Shown here one piece after another: positions 1-8,247 of a DNA stretch of 64,000 bases. The number at the start of each line of letters is the position of its first letter. Positions within the stretch are counted from its first letter, which is position 1. Position numbers and translations under genes: made by a program. Under the pieces are notes generated by a model. The model had not been told where the DNA came from, ran no database searches, and worked only from the letters and a program-made list of their open reading frames with translations. This DNA comes from Pseudomonas asiatica. GTDB lineage: Bacteria > Pseudomonadota > Gammaproteobacteria > Pseudomonadales > Pseudomonadaceae. The stretch is taken from contig NZ_CP157874.1 in NCBI RefSeq assembly GCF_040214835.1, positions 1,492,001-1,556,000 on the forward strand, given 5' to 3'.

Positions 1-470
1 CAGTGGGCAACGCGGATATCGGAGTCTTCACCGTGGGTTTGCGGGAAGCTCAGGTCCGGGCGGGCCTGGGCCAGCCAGAAGGCCATCTGCTCGGTGGCGC
101 CGACAGGGGAGGTCGATTCCAGGATGACCAGGTCACCCTTTTTCAGCACGGGCGCGATGGCCTTGCTGGCGGACTCGATGTAGCTCAGGTCCGGCTGGTG
201 GTCATCCATGAACGGGGTTGGCACGGCGATCAGGAAGGCGTCGGCAGCTTCCGGAACGGTGGAGGCGCGCAGGTAGCCCTCGGTCACGGCAGCGTGTACC
301 ACCATGTCCAGCTCAGGCTCGACGATGTGGATTTCACCACGGTTGATGGTGTCGACTGCGAGCTGGTTTACATCGATACCGATCACGTGCTTCTTGCGGG
401 CGGCGAAAACGGCGGCGGTTGGCAGGCCGATATAGCCCAGGCCTACGACGGAAATCTTGTTGAAGCTCAT
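1..470 (-). CDS. wecC: UDP-N-acetyl-D-mannosamine dehydrogenase, 5' part only (cut by window edge)
   Basis: The enzyme oxidises UDP-ManNAc to UDP-ManNAcA with NAD, supplying a sugar for O-antigen or other surface polysaccharide. The visible N-terminal ~156 residues begin [17 protein letters not shown], a nucleotide-sugar dehydrogenase Rossmann start with GxGYxGLP, followed by GIDVN (end of beta 2) and the [11 protein letters not shown] segment of this family. The ATG overlaps the TGA of the upstream wecB by 4 bp (ATGA), so the two are translationally coupled in one operon. The C-terminal catalytic part, including the active-site Cys, lies outside the window. A related dehydrogenase such as WbpA/WbpO is the main alternative; the pairing with a UDP-GlcNAc 2-epimerase favours WecC. 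Confidence 0.92.
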   Translation of the reverse strand, partial: MSFNKISVVGLGYIGLPTAAVFAARKKHVIGIDVNQLAVDTINRGEIHIVEPELDMVVHAAVTEGYLRASTVPEAADAFLIAVPTPFMDDHQPDLSYIESASKAIAPVLKKGDLVILESTSPVGATEQMAFWLAQARPDLSFPQTHGEDSDIRVAH

Positions 471-1609
471 GCTACTTCCTTGGAACGGGAGAAGTTGGAA
501 AGTGCGTCGAGGATTCGCGCGCACGCTTTTCCATCGCCGTAGGGGTTGTGGGCGAAGCTCATCTCGCGATAGGTCGCATCGTCGGTCAGCAGTTTCGCCA
601 GGTTTTCGGTGATCGATTCCACGTCGGTACCCACCAGCTTGACGGTACCGGCAGCCACGGCTTCCGGGCGCTCGGTGGTGTCACGCATGACCAGTACCGG
701 CTTGCCCAAGGCTGGGGCTTCTTCCTGGATACCGCCGGAGTCGGTCAGGATCAGGTAGGAACGGGTCATCAGGTAGACGAACGGCAGGTAGTCCAGCGGC
801 TCGATCAGGTGAATGTTGTTGACGTCGGCCAGCAGGCGGTTGACCGGTTCGCGCACGTTCGGGTTGAGGTGTACCGGGTAGACGATGTCCACATCAGGGA
901 ATTGACGCGCGGTTTGCACCAGGGCCTGGCAGATGCGCTCGAAGCCGCCACCAAAGTTTTCGCGGCGGTGGCCGGTGACCAGCACCATGCGGCGCTCAGG
1001 GTTCAGGAAGCTGAACTGGTTTTCGAACTGGCTTTTCAGCTCGGGGCTTTCCAGTTTGCGGACCACTTCCAGCAGCGCGTCGATCACGGTGTTGCCTGTG
1101 GTGTAGATGGTCGCGGCGTCCGTACCTTCACGCAGCAGGTTGTCCTGCGAGGTGGAGGTGGGCGCGAAGTGCAGGGCGGCCAGCGCGCCCGTCAGGCGGC
1201 GGTTGCCTTCTTCCGGCCATGGCGAATACAGGTTGCCTGTGCGCAGGCCGGCTTCCACGTGGGCAATCGGAATCTGCTGGTAATACGCGGCCAGGCTGGT
1301 GGCCAGGGTAGTTGCGGTGTCGCCGTGCACCAGTACCACGTCAGGCTTGAACTCGGCCAGCACAGGCTTCAGACCCTGCAGGATGGCAGTGGTCACATCG
1401 GTCAGATCCTGGCCGGGTTTCATGATGTTCAAGTCGTAGTCGGGCGTGATCTCGAACAGCTCCAATACCTGGTCGAGCATCTGGCGGTGCTGGCCAGTTA
1501 CGCAGACACGCGACTCAAAACGGTCGTCCTGGGCAAGGTTGAGGGCCAGGGGGGCCATTTTGATGGCCTCTGGGCGGGTGCCAAATACGGTGAGGGTCTT
1601 GAGGGACAC
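467..1609 (-). CDS. wecB: UDP-N-acetylglucosamine 2-epimerase (non-hydrolysing)
   Basis: Interconverts UDP-GlcNAc and UDP-ManNAc in the cytoplasm, the step before WecC. The 380 residues are the usual family length. Visible motifs: GTRPEAIK near residues 10-17, HGDTATT 95-101, HVEAGLR 117-123, HRREN 214-218, [10 protein letters not shown] 290-299 and TERPE 312-316, which together form the UDP-sugar and catalytic pocket of the epimerase fold. It is first in a minus-strand operon with wecC (4-bp overlap). The ~690-bp AT-rich gap upstream probably holds the promoter. No key residue appears to be missing. Confidence 0.96.
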   Translation of the reverse strand: MSLKTLTVFGTRPEAIKMAPLALNLAQDDRFESRVCVTGQHRQMLDQVLELFEITPDYDLNIMKPGQDLTDVTTAILQGLKPVLAEFKPDVVLVHGDTATTLATSLAAYYQQIPIAHVEAGLRTGNLYSPWPEEGNRRLTGALAALHFAPTSTSQDNLLREGTDAATIYTTGNTVIDALLEVVRKLESPELKSQFENQFSFLNPERRMVLVTGHRRENFGGGFERICQALVQTARQFPDVDIVYPVHLNPNVREPVNRLLADVNNIHLIEPLDYLPFVYLMTRSYLILTDSGGIQEEAPALGKPVLVMRDTTERPEAVAAGTVKLVGTDVESITENLAKLLTDDATYREMSFAHNPYGDGKACARILDALSNFSRSKEVA

Positions 1610-2299
1610 GGCGACGGTCTTCTGTGTATTGATGTAAAGGCGATTGGATCTGGTGTTACGGGGTGCAGATCACAGGTATTACGCAAATCGGCCGGGGGGA
1701 GTGGCCTAGGGGGCTCCACACACGCAAGCGCGAACGGGGGGCTTTGAAGGTGGTGAAGAAAAATTCATTTGGCTCGGATCCTTCAAGCATAGCGGTTGTC
1801 CAATGACCGCAAATTTATCATTTCGTCATCAAGATGACATCCCGTATGGCACGTTTTTTTCCCCTGATCGTCCGAATTTGCCTCTATCTATCGGATGATT
1901 GGATCCTATTTTTGAAAGTTGCATCAAGAAAAACGATTGTTTGATGTTATTCAGGCATCATGCCAATAAAGTCAATACAACCGAGGCATACGACGAATGG
2001 GATGGGGCCTTGTCCGGCAAGGCTTGTGGGAAAAACAACAGCTTTTGGTCTGAATGAAACCTAGGTTAAACGGGAATTTACCTAGCGGCGATTTGCTATC
2101 GCCTTTGTTTCATGAACTTATCCTGAAATATGGCGTAACGCCATTGCTTTTGGGTGGGCGAAGTTGCTTTTTTTAATGTCGGATTCGGTAACGATTAACC
2201 AGTCAAGAGCCTTTTTGCAAAATGGCAGAGCCGCTAGGGTTGATTGCGCAGCCGAAGGAAAACGGCTGCTGGAAAATGACCAACCCAGGAGTGTTCACC
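1610..2299. other. AT-rich intergenic region at the polysaccharide-locus boundary
   Basis: About 690 bp without a convincing gene. It is clearly more AT-rich than the flanks between about 1750 and 2220. Contents seen: a degenerate REP-like hairpin (GCCTTG/CAAGGC, 2007-2023), a hairpin GGCGAT/ATCGCC at 2087-2103 followed by TTTGTTT (terminator-like on +), and a perfect ATGGCGT-A-ACGCCAT palindrome at 2130-2144 upstream of the ComEA gene. The minus strand has a possible -10 TATGCT near 1788-1793 for wecB, but its -35 is weak. The region must carry the wecB promoter and probably the ComEA one. Confidence 0.6.
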
Positions 2300-2635
2300 A
2301 TGCGTAACAACGTTCTGTCGTACCTGCTGCTGCCGCTGTTCGCCAGCCTGTCCTTTTCCCTTAGCGCTGCCCCGGCCAGCGCCACGGCGGTGCCCGAGCC
2401 GGTGCCGGTGGTAAGCCAGCAGCAGGCCCAGCAGCCGCAGCGGCTGGACCTGAACACCGCTGACGCGCTTACTTTGCAGAAGGAGCTGAACGGGATAGGG
2501 AGGGCCAAGGCTGAGGCCATCGTGGCGTACCGGGAGGCCAATGGGCCGTTTGCCTCGGTGGATGAGCTGCTGGAGATCAAAGGGATTGGTAATGCGTTGC
2601 TGGAGCGCAACCGTGACAAGGTGATGGTGGAATAG
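2300..2635 (+). CDS. ComEA-family helix-hairpin-helix DNA-binding protein
   Basis: A 111-residue exported protein. The start is the ATG preceded by CCAGGAG; the longer frame upstream has no ribosome site. Residues 1-26 form a signal peptide (MRNN, hydrophobic stretch, SLSAAPASA). After an Ala/Pro/Gln-rich linker, residues ~50-111 carry the ComEA module: LDLNTAD, then two helix-hairpin-helix turns (LNGIGRAKAEAIV and LEIKGIGNALLERN). In competent bacteria this module binds incoming dsDNA in the periplasm; in Pseudomonas it is often simply called ComEA-like and its role is unproven. It stands alone, 156 bp downstream of a small palindrome. Confidence 0.9.
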   Translation: MRNNVLSYLLLPLFASLSFSLSAAPASATAVPEPVPVVSQQQAQQPQRLDLNTADALTLQKELNGIGRAKAEAIVAYREANGPFASVDELLEIKGIGNALLERNRDKVMVE

Positions 2636-2712
2636 GGGGGAGGGGCTGGGGTTTGTATCCTGGCCCTGACGTTCATGAAGTAGGCGATCTAATTGGCTGG
2701 TTGACGCGCCCC

Positions 2713-2832
2713 CTGTAGGAGCGGCCTTGCGTCGCGATAGGGCTGCAAAGCAGCCCCAGCTATTCCTGCAGTGCCGCTGAACCCCGGGGGGGCCGCTTTG
2801 CGGCCCTTTCGCGACGCAAGGCCGCTCCTACA
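2713..2832. repeat. REPIN, type B (paired REP)
   Basis: Two inverted arms built on TGTAGGAGCGGCCTTGCGTC, separated by ~30 bp. Each arm ends in a second hairpin: left GGGCTGC/GCAGCCC, right GGGCCGC/GCGGCCC, a compensated difference. It sits between the convergent ComEA and DUF2897 genes. Confidence 0.9.
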
Positions 2833-2882
2833 TCGACCGTGACAGCCGGTCAGATCGTGGCAGCGCCAGCGACCGGTGGGCG

Positions 2883-3050
2883 CTAGCGGTCCTGCGCATC
2901 CTTGGCATCCGCTTCGGCATTGCGCTCATGTACCTTGCGCAGCTGTTCTTCGGTCAGTGGCAGTTTCTTTGCCGTGTCGCGCAGCAGCATCAGCCCGCCG
3001 ACGATCGAGCCGAGCGCTATGATGAGTATCAGCCAGGCATACCAGGGCAT
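2883..3050 (-). CDS. DUF2897 small inner-membrane protein
   Basis: A 55-residue protein starting MPWYAWLILIIALGSIVGGL, i.e. one N-terminal transmembrane helix (about residues 4-24) followed by a charged cytoplasmic tail with an EEQLRKVHERNAEADAKD helix. The ATG at 3050 is preceded by AAGGAGAACGAA, a good ribosome site, which is why the longer frame is not used. The family is conserved in Pseudomonas and of unknown function. It is divergent from pyrF (start 3232), leaving ~180 bp for both promoters. Confidence 0.87.
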   Translation of the reverse strand: MPWYAWLILIIALGSIVGGLMLLRDTAKKLPLTEEQLRKVHERNAEADAKDAQDR

Positions 3051-3231
3051 TTTCGTTCTCCTTTGCTGGTGATGGGCAGCGCTTGTACAAATGTTGAGCA
3101 ATTGCCCGTTCCGTTGGTTCAATTATAGGAGCCAGCCACTGTCGGGCCAATTCCGTGACCCGCGGGCCCCAAAGCCTGTGCCACTTCGTTTACAATGCGC
3201 GCCGTTTTCGACTTGCCAAGAGACCCTGCCC

Positions 3232-3933
3232 ATGTCCGCCTGCCAGACGCCCCTGATCGTCGCCCTGGATTTCCCTACCCGTGAGGCCGCCCTGAAGCTG
3301 GCTGACCAGCTTGACCCTGCGCTGTGCCGGGTGAAGGTTGGCAAGGAGCTGTTCACCAGCAGTGCTTCGGGCATTGTCGAAACCCTGTGCGACAAGGGCT
3401 TCGAAGTGTTCCTGGACCTCAAGTTCCACGACATCCCCAACACCACCGCGATGGCGGTGAAGGCTGCCGCCGAGATGGGGGTATGGATGGTGAACGTGCA
3501 TTGCTCCGGTGGCCTGCGCATGATGGCGGCCTGCCGTGAAGAGCTGGCCAAGCGCAGCGGCCCGCAGCCGTTGCTGATTGGTGTGACCGTGCTGACCAGC
3601 ATGGAGCGTGAAGACCTGGCCGGCATCGGCCTGGATGTCGATCCGCAAGAGCAGGTGCTGCGCCTGGCGGCGCTGGCCGAGAAGGCTGGCATGGACGGTT
3701 TGGTGTGCTCGGCGCTGGAAGCCCCGGCACTGAAGGCGGCGCACCCGTCGCTGCAATTGGTGACCCCAGGCATTCGCCCGGCGGGCAGTGCGCAGGATGA
3801 CCAGCGCCGTATCCTCACCCCCCGCCAGGCACTGGATGCGGGTTCGGATTACCTGGTGATCGGCCGGCCGATCAGCCAGGCTGCCGATCCGGCGCAGGCG
3901 TTGGCTGCGGTGGTGGCGGAGATTCGTGGGTAA
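3232..3933 (+). CDS. pyrF: Orotidine 5'-phosphate decarboxylase
   Basis: Last step of UMP synthesis (OMP to UMP + CO2). 233 residues, normal for the family. The start [16 protein letters not shown] was chosen because it gives the standard N-terminal beta-strand; the in-frame ATG at 3091 would add 47 unrelated residues. The catalytic array [10 protein letters not shown] is at residues 62-71 (D62, K64, D67), and the phosphate-binding VTPGIRP and VIGRPI segments lie near residues 180 and 210. A possible -10 TACAAT lies at 3191-3196. A strong terminator follows the stop. Confidence 0.97.
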   Translation: MSACQTPLIVALDFPTREAALKLADQLDPALCRVKVGKELFTSSASGIVETLCDKGFEVFLDLKFHDIPNTTAMAVKAAAEMGVWMVNVHCSGGLRMMAACREELAKRSGPQPLLIGVTVLTSMEREDLAGIGLDVDPQEQVLRLAALAEKAGMDGLVCSALEAPALKAAHPSLQLVTPGIRPAGSAQDDQRRILTPRQALDAGSDYLVIGRPISQAADPAQALAAVVAEIRG

Positions 3934-3951
3934 GTAGCCCGCGTTGTAGAG

Positions 3952-3985
3952 AAAGGCCAGCATGAGAGTGCTGGCCTTTTTTGTT
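3952..3985 (+). terminator. Intrinsic terminator of pyrF
   Basis: Perfect 11-bp stem AAAGGCCAGCA / TGCTGGCCTTT with a 6-nt loop, followed by TTTTTGTTT. Confidence 0.92.
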
Positions 3986-4011
3986 TGGTACATGGCACCG
4001 CCTTTGGCGGT

Positions 4012-4081
4012 GATCGCCGGCAAGACGGCTCCCACAGAAGAGCGCAGCCTCACAGGCAGAGCTGGACCTGTGGGAGCGGGT
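4012..4081. repeat. Degenerate REPIN
   Basis: Left arm ATCGCCGGCAAGACGGCTCC then CACAG; right arm truncated to CCTGTGGGAGCGGG. The distal part of the right arm is missing, so this looks like a decayed copy of the subtype seen intact at 21210-21322. Confidence 0.6.
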
Positions 4082-4121
4082 GAGTCAGCTTTTGGATTTT
4101 GGGTTGTTCCCTCAAAGCCTG

Positions 4122-4397
4122 TCAGTGCAGCTTGTTCTTGGCCAGTTCGACGTCGTTCATCAGGGCCTTGGCCATGGCCAGCAGGTAATCGGCGGAGCCC
4201 AGCAGTTTGTGGTCATCTTCCATGTCGCCCTCGCGCACAAGGTGCTTGATGTAGCCCAGCAGCACTGACACGTGCTCGTAGGCATCATCGATCGGCACGC
4301 CGGGCTGTACGCGGAGCAGGTCCAGGGTGGGGTTGCCGGCTTCGAGGAAGGTTTCCAGGCCTGCGGTGAGGATGGGGGAGGGGGGGTTCTTTTTCAT
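4122..4397 (-). CDS. DUF3077 family protein
   Basis: A 91-residue protein starting MKKNPPSPILTAG, with AGGAGCTACTACC before the ATG. DUF3077 proteins are small, abundant in P. putida and of unknown function. The body has the family features: a short N-terminal segment (LETFLEAGNPTLDLLRVQPG), then DDAYEHVSVLLGYIKHLVREG and DHKLLGSADYLLAMAKALMNDV, predicted to be two helices. It is preceded by a long structured leader (4398-4655), which is more unusual than the protein itself. It is likely expressed alone. Confidence 0.9.
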   Translation of the reverse strand: MKKNPPSPILTAGLETFLEAGNPTLDLLRVQPGVPIDDAYEHVSVLLGYIKHLVREGDMEDDHKLLGSADYLLAMAKALMNDVELAKNKLH

Positions 4398-4655
4398 GGT
4401 AGTAGCTCCTGACAAGTGGAACTGCCACGCGGATCTTTCTCACGGACCTGGGCGGCAGTCGTACACGGGGTGAGAAACCGAGGGAGCTTCAAAGCTCGGC
4501 CAGACCGAGGTCTGCCCGCGTACGACCGCCATGACAGGCAAGCCAGCTAACTCGCAACAGGTTCTCACACCCGGTCACCAACATGGCGACCCGGTGAAGT
4601 TATCCCTGAGGGATTTCCCCGACAATTCAGCTGCTTCCGACCGCTGCGTAGGATA
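4398..4655 (-). promoter_or_regulatory. Structured 5' leader (or sRNA) upstream of the DUF3077 gene
   Basis: Read on the minus strand, a 16-bp long-range stem joins 4530-4515 (GGCGGTCGTACGCGGG) to 4469-4454 (CCCGTGTACGACTGCC). All 16 pairs form as RNA, two of them G-U. On the plus strand the same two positions are A-C mismatches, so the minus strand is the functional one. Inside are a CAGAC/GTCTG hairpin and a GAGCTT/AAGCTC hairpin flanked by CCGAG/CTCGG, giving a cloverleaf-like outline. TTTCTCAC (4477-4470) can instead pair with GTGAGAAA (4443-4436) or, as TTCTCAC, with GTGAGAA (4568-4562). A possible -10 TATCCT lies at 4655-4650. The rest of the gap to 4847 shows nothing clear. Confidence 0.55.
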
Positions 4656-4847
4656 GTTCGCTTGTTGCTTCAAGCTGAAGCGGTGGGGGCAAGGTTCAGG
4701 AAAGTCTGACGATTCTCGAGGGGCTGACAGTTGTACGCCTCAAGTGCCTTAGCGCCTGTCAGATCGAGCGCCGCGCGGGCGGCACTCGAGCTCACAGGCG
4801 CTGCAAAACCAAAGGCATACACCTGGACGCCCAATCGCAATCCCCAA

Positions 4848-5849
4848 TCAAACCTTCAGCACCAACTTGCCAAAGTTCTCCCCACTGAACAGCTTCAGCA
4901 AGGTCTCGGGGAAGGTCTCCAGCCCTTCCACCACATCTTCCTTGCTCTTCACCTGCCCGGTGGCCAGCCACCCGGCAATCTCCAGCGCGGCCTTGCCGTA
5001 ATCCTTGGCGTAATCCATCACCACGAAGCCTTCCATGCGCGCTCGGTTTACCAGCAGCGACAGGTAGTTGGCCGGGCCTTTTACCGCTTCCTTGTTGTTG
5101 TACTGGCTGATCGCGCCGCAAATCACGATACGTGCCTTGAAGTTGATGCGGGTCAGCACGGCGTCGAGGATGTCGCCGCCGACGTTGTCGAAGTACACGT
5201 CCACGCCTTTGGGGCATTCGCGCTTCAGGCCGGCCAGCACGTCTTCGGCCTTGTAGTCGATCACCCCGTCAAAGCCCAGTTCGTCCTTCAGGTACTGGCA
5301 CTTCTCGGCGCCGCCGGCAATGCCGACCACGCGGCAGCCTTTGATCTTGGCAATTTGCCCGACAATGCTGCCCACCGCGCCTGCCGCGCCGGAAATGACC
5401 ACGGTGTCACCGGCCTTGGGCTGGCCGACGTCCAGCAGGGCGAAGTAGGCGGTCATGCCGGTCATGCCCAGCGCCGACAGATAGCGCGGCAGGGGCGCCA
5501 GGCTGGGATCGATCTTGTGCAGGCCCTGGGGTTCGCCAGTGAAGTAGTCCTGCACCCCAAGGGCGCCGCTTACATGGTCGCCCGGCTTGTAGGCGGGGTG
5601 GTTGGAGGCAACCACTTCGCCAACACCCAGCGCGCGCATCACCTGGCCCAGGGCCACGGGCGGGATGTAGGACTTGCCTTCGTTCATCCAGCCGCGCATG
5701 GCCGGGTCCAGTGACAGGTACAGGTTGCGCACCAGCACCTGGCCTTCGCCGGGTTGTTCGGCGGGCACGGTCTCGAAGCTGAAGTCGTCACGGCGCACGG
5801 CGCCGACCGGGCGTTTGGCGAGCAGGAAGCGGCGGTTGGTGTTGGTCAT
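4848..5849 (-). CDS. NADP-dependent oxidoreductase, medium-chain (CurA/leukotriene-reductase type)
   Basis: A 333-residue zinc-independent alkenal/enone reductase of the MDR superfamily. The start MTNTNRRFLLAKRPVG follows AAGGACCCGCC. An N-terminal GroES-like domain (to ~residue 130, with LDPAMRGWM) is followed by a Rossmann domain with GAAGAVGSIVGQIAKIKG near 158-175. There are no structural or catalytic zinc cysteines. Typical partners are NADPH and alpha,beta-unsaturated ketones or aldehydes; the physiological substrate cannot be read from sequence. Closest named relative by motif is E. coli CurA (YncB). It is divergent from a short-chain dehydrogenase, which might share a substrate class. 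Confidence 0.92.
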   Translation of the reverse strand: MTNTNRRFLLAKRPVGAVRRDDFSFETVPAEQPGEGQVLVRNLYLSLDPAMRGWMNEGKSYIPPVALGQVMRALGVGEVVASNHPAYKPGDHVSGALGVQDYFTGEPQGLHKIDPSLAPLPRYLSALGMTGMTAYFALLDVGQPKAGDTVVISGAAGAVGSIVGQIAKIKGCRVVGIAGGAEKCQYLKDELGFDGVIDYKAEDVLAGLKRECPKGVDVYFDNVGGDILDAVLTRINFKARIVICGAISQYNNKEAVKGPANYLSLLVNRARMEGFVVMDYAKDYGKAALEIAGWLATGQVKSKEDVVEGLETFPETLLKLFSGENFGKLVLKV

Positions 5850-6024
5850 GGCGGGTCCTTGTGGGCAGTGGAAGGGGGAGGCGTCAAATCTACCCTGTTG
5901 ATGTAGGCAGGTCCTTAACATCACTGACAAGCATGGTAGCCCAACCGGTGGGGTGATGATGCTGCCCGGGCGGGTGGTGGCTGACTATGCTCTGAACCCC
6001 ACCAAGCACGCTTTGGAGCACGCG

Positions 6025-6786
6025 ATGAGCATGACCTTTTCCGGCCAGGTAGCCCTGGTCACTGGCGGCGCCGCCGGCATCGGCCGGGCAACCGCCCTGG
6101 CTTTCGCCCGGGAGGGCCTGAAGGTGGTGGTGGCCGACCTTGACTCGGCCGGTGGCGAGGCCACTGTGGCCCTGATCCACGCTGCGGGCGGGGAGGCGCT
6201 GTTCGTTGCCTGCGACGTTACCCGTGACGCCGAGGTGCGCCAACTGCACGAGCGCCTGATCGCCGCCTATGGCCGGTTGGACTATGCCTACAACAACGCA
6301 GGTATCGAGATAGAGCAGGGCCGCCTGGCCGAGGGCAGCGAGGCGGAGTTCGATGCCATCATGGGCGTCAACGTGAAGGGTGTGTGGCTGTGCATGAAGT
6401 ACCAGCTGCCGCTGCTGTTGGCCCAGGGCGGTGGGGCCATCGTCAATACCGCTTCGGTGGCGGGCTTGGGCGCGGCGCCGAAGATGAGCATCTACAGCGC
6501 CTCCAAGCACGCGGTGATCGGCCTGACCAAGTCGGCGGCCATCGAGTACGCCAAGAAGGGCATCCGGGTGAATGCGGTGTGCCCGGCGGTGATCGACACC
6601 GACATGTTCCGCCGTGCCTATGAGGCCGACCCACGCAAGGCCGAGTTTGCCGCTGCCATGCATCCGGTGGGGCGCATTGGCAAGGTCGAGGAAATTGCCA
6701 GTGCCGTGCTGTACCTGTGCAGTGATGGCGCAGCGTTCACTACTGGGCATTGCCTGGCGGTGGATGGTGGGGCTACGGCGATCTGA
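6025..6786 (+). CDS. Short-chain dehydrogenase/reductase
   Basis: A 253-residue classical SDR. The cofactor motif TGGAAGIG lies at residues 13-20, NNAG at 90-93 and the catalytic triad at S144, Y157 (YSASK) and K161. The acidic residue after the second strand (VADLD) favours NAD over NADP. The start is the ATG behind TTTGGAG; the upstream frame has no ribosome site. The family is often annotated glucose dehydrogenase or 3-oxoacyl-ACP reductase-like, but substrate is unknown. It ends 10 bp before a REPIN. Confidence 0.92.
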   Translation: MSMTFSGQVALVTGGAAGIGRATALAFAREGLKVVVADLDSAGGEATVALIHAAGGEALFVACDVTRDAEVRQLHERLIAAYGRLDYAYNNAGIEIEQGRLAEGSEAEFDAIMGVNVKGVWLCMKYQLPLLLAQGGGAIVNTASVAGLGAAPKMSIYSASKHAVIGLTKSAAIEYAKKGIRVNAVCPAVIDTDMFRRAYEADPRKAEFAAAMHPVGRIGKVEEIASAVLYLCSDGAAFTTGHCLAVDGGATAI

Positions 6787-6795
6787 GCCGAAACC

Positions 6796-6900
6796 GCGTG
6801 GCCTTCTTCGCGGGTAAACCCGCTCCCACAGATACCCCGCTGCCCTCAGGTCCTGTGATGTCCCTGTGGGAGCGGGTTTACCCGCGAAGAGGCCCTGGCA
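6796..6900. repeat. REPIN, type A
   Basis: Arms CGCGGGTAAACCCGCTCCCA and its inverse ~40 bp apart. The right arm (~6863-6895) lies inside the 3' end of the MFS gene 6846-8021. Confidence 0.93.
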
Positions 6901-8021
6901 GACCACCACAATGCTAGGCCTACAACCACACACCCCACCATCAACACCCCACCAAATACCAGCAACGCCAATCGTGATCCCAGCCGGTCGCTCAACAGCC
7001 CGGTAAAGATCACCGGCAGGCTGAACCCTAGGTACGCCAGCAGGAAGAACCCGGCACTGGCCTGTGTCTTCTCGCTGCCGGCCAGCTCGTTCACCGCCGC
7101 CAGCCCGCCCAGGTAGATAAACCCGTAGCACGCACTACTGGCCGCCACCGCACCCAGCAATACCGCGCCCAGCTGGCCGCTGTCCGCGCCCCAGGCCAGC
7201 ACGGCATAGCTGCACGGCAATATCACCAGCCCCAGCAACGTGGCCGTACGGCTGCTGAGGCGCCGTGCCATGGGCTGGAACAACAACCCGCAGCTGATCA
7301 CGCAAAAGGTCGAGAACCCCGACCAGGCGCTAAGCCCATGCTGGCGCAGGATGCCCGGCAGCAGGGCGATCACCAGCCCCACGCAGGCCCATGCCAGCAA
7401 AATGGCCAGACCATAGGCCACGCTGCCACGGGGGTAGCAGGGCAGGCGCAGCATGGGGTTGCGTTGTGCCGGGCGTGGGTCCGGCAGGCGCCACACCAGC
7501 AGCATGGCCAGCGCCGCCAGCAGCAGTTGCAGGTGGAAGCTGCCTGGGGTCAGGCTGGGGCCGCGTAGCAGGAACAGGCTGGTCAGCGCCGCACCCAGGC
7601 CAAAGCCCAGCGAGGTGCTGGCGGTAACCCAATTGGCGGCGCGGGTGTTGTCCGCGCCGCCCATCAGTTCACCCATGTAGGCCGTGGCCGTGGCCGAGGC
7701 CAGGCCGGTACCCAGGCCGAGGAACAGCCGCGCCAGGCCCAGGGTTTGCAGGCTGGGGGCCAGCAGCATCAGCATGGTGGCGACCATCGACAGGGCCAGT
7801 GCGGCGAGCACCAATGGCCGGCGCCCAACCCGGTCGGCCAGCCCGCCCAGGGCCAGCAGCACGGGTAGCACGCCCAGCACATAGCCGGAGAAGGCCACTG
7901 CGGTGGCGGCGGCGCCTTGCCCGGAGAGGTCGGCGTAGGTGATGTATAGCGGGGCCTGCAGGTTGACGGCCAGGGTGATCAGGCAGAGGGCGAAGGCCAG
8001 GCGGGCCGGGGCGGAGGGCAT
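6846..8021 (-). CDS. MFS transporter with a REP-encoded C-terminal tail
   Basis: A 391-residue major facilitator protein (about 12 hydrophobic segments). The start MPSAPARLAFALC was chosen because upstream codons are REP sequence. The loop GGLADRVGRRPLVL near residue 60 is the MFS signature between TM2 and TM3. The last ~17 residues ([17 protein letters not shown]) are translated from the right arm of the REPIN, so the original stop has probably been replaced. It is divergent from a MocR-type regulator across ~226 bp, suggesting that regulator controls it. Substrate unknown. Confidence 0.88.
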   Translation of the reverse strand: MPSAPARLAFALCLITLAVNLQAPLYITYADLSGQGAAATAVAFSGYVLGVLPVLLALGGLADRVGRRPLVLAALALSMVATMLMLLAPSLQTLGLARLFLGLGTGLASATATAYMGELMGGADNTRAANWVTASTSLGFGLGAALTSLFLLRGPSLTPGSFHLQLLLAALAMLLVWRLPDPRPAQRNPMLRLPCYPRGSVAYGLAILLAWACVGLVIALLPGILRQHGLSAWSGFSTFCVISCGLLFQPMARRLSSRTATLLGLVILPCSYAVLAWGADSGQLGAVLLGAVAASSACYGFIYLGGLAAVNELAGSEKTQASAGFFLLAYLGFSLPVIFTGLLSDRLGSRLALLVFGGVLMVGCVVVGLALWWSARASSRVNPLPQGHHRT

Positions 8022-8053
8022 GGGTAGGGATCCTGGTTCTGTAGTGGCTGTAC

Positions 8054-8154
8054 TGGCCCTTTCGCGGGTGAACCCGCTCCCACAGGTACTGCACCGCTCT
8101 CGGGTTGGGTGCGATCTCTGTGGGAGCGGGTTCACCCGCGAAAGGGCCGGGCCT
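8054..8154. repeat. REPIN, type A, within a divergent promoter region
   Basis: Both arms carry the CGGGTGAACCCG stem variant and are mirror images. Unusually it fills the centre of the intergenic region between the divergent MFS (start 8021) and MocR (start 8248) genes. Confidence 0.93.
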
Positions 8155-8247
8155 GCCCACTCTGATGCCAGCCCATCCCCATCACCAGACACACCGCCAA
8201 CCCTTTTATGCTTAACTGTTCGCTCAAAACCAGCGAACACTTGCCCC

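Noticed and set aside
3091..3231. Longer N-terminus for the pyrF product
   Set aside because: The extra 47 residues have no family match and the ATG at 3091 has no ribosome site; the ATG at 3232 gives the normal protein.
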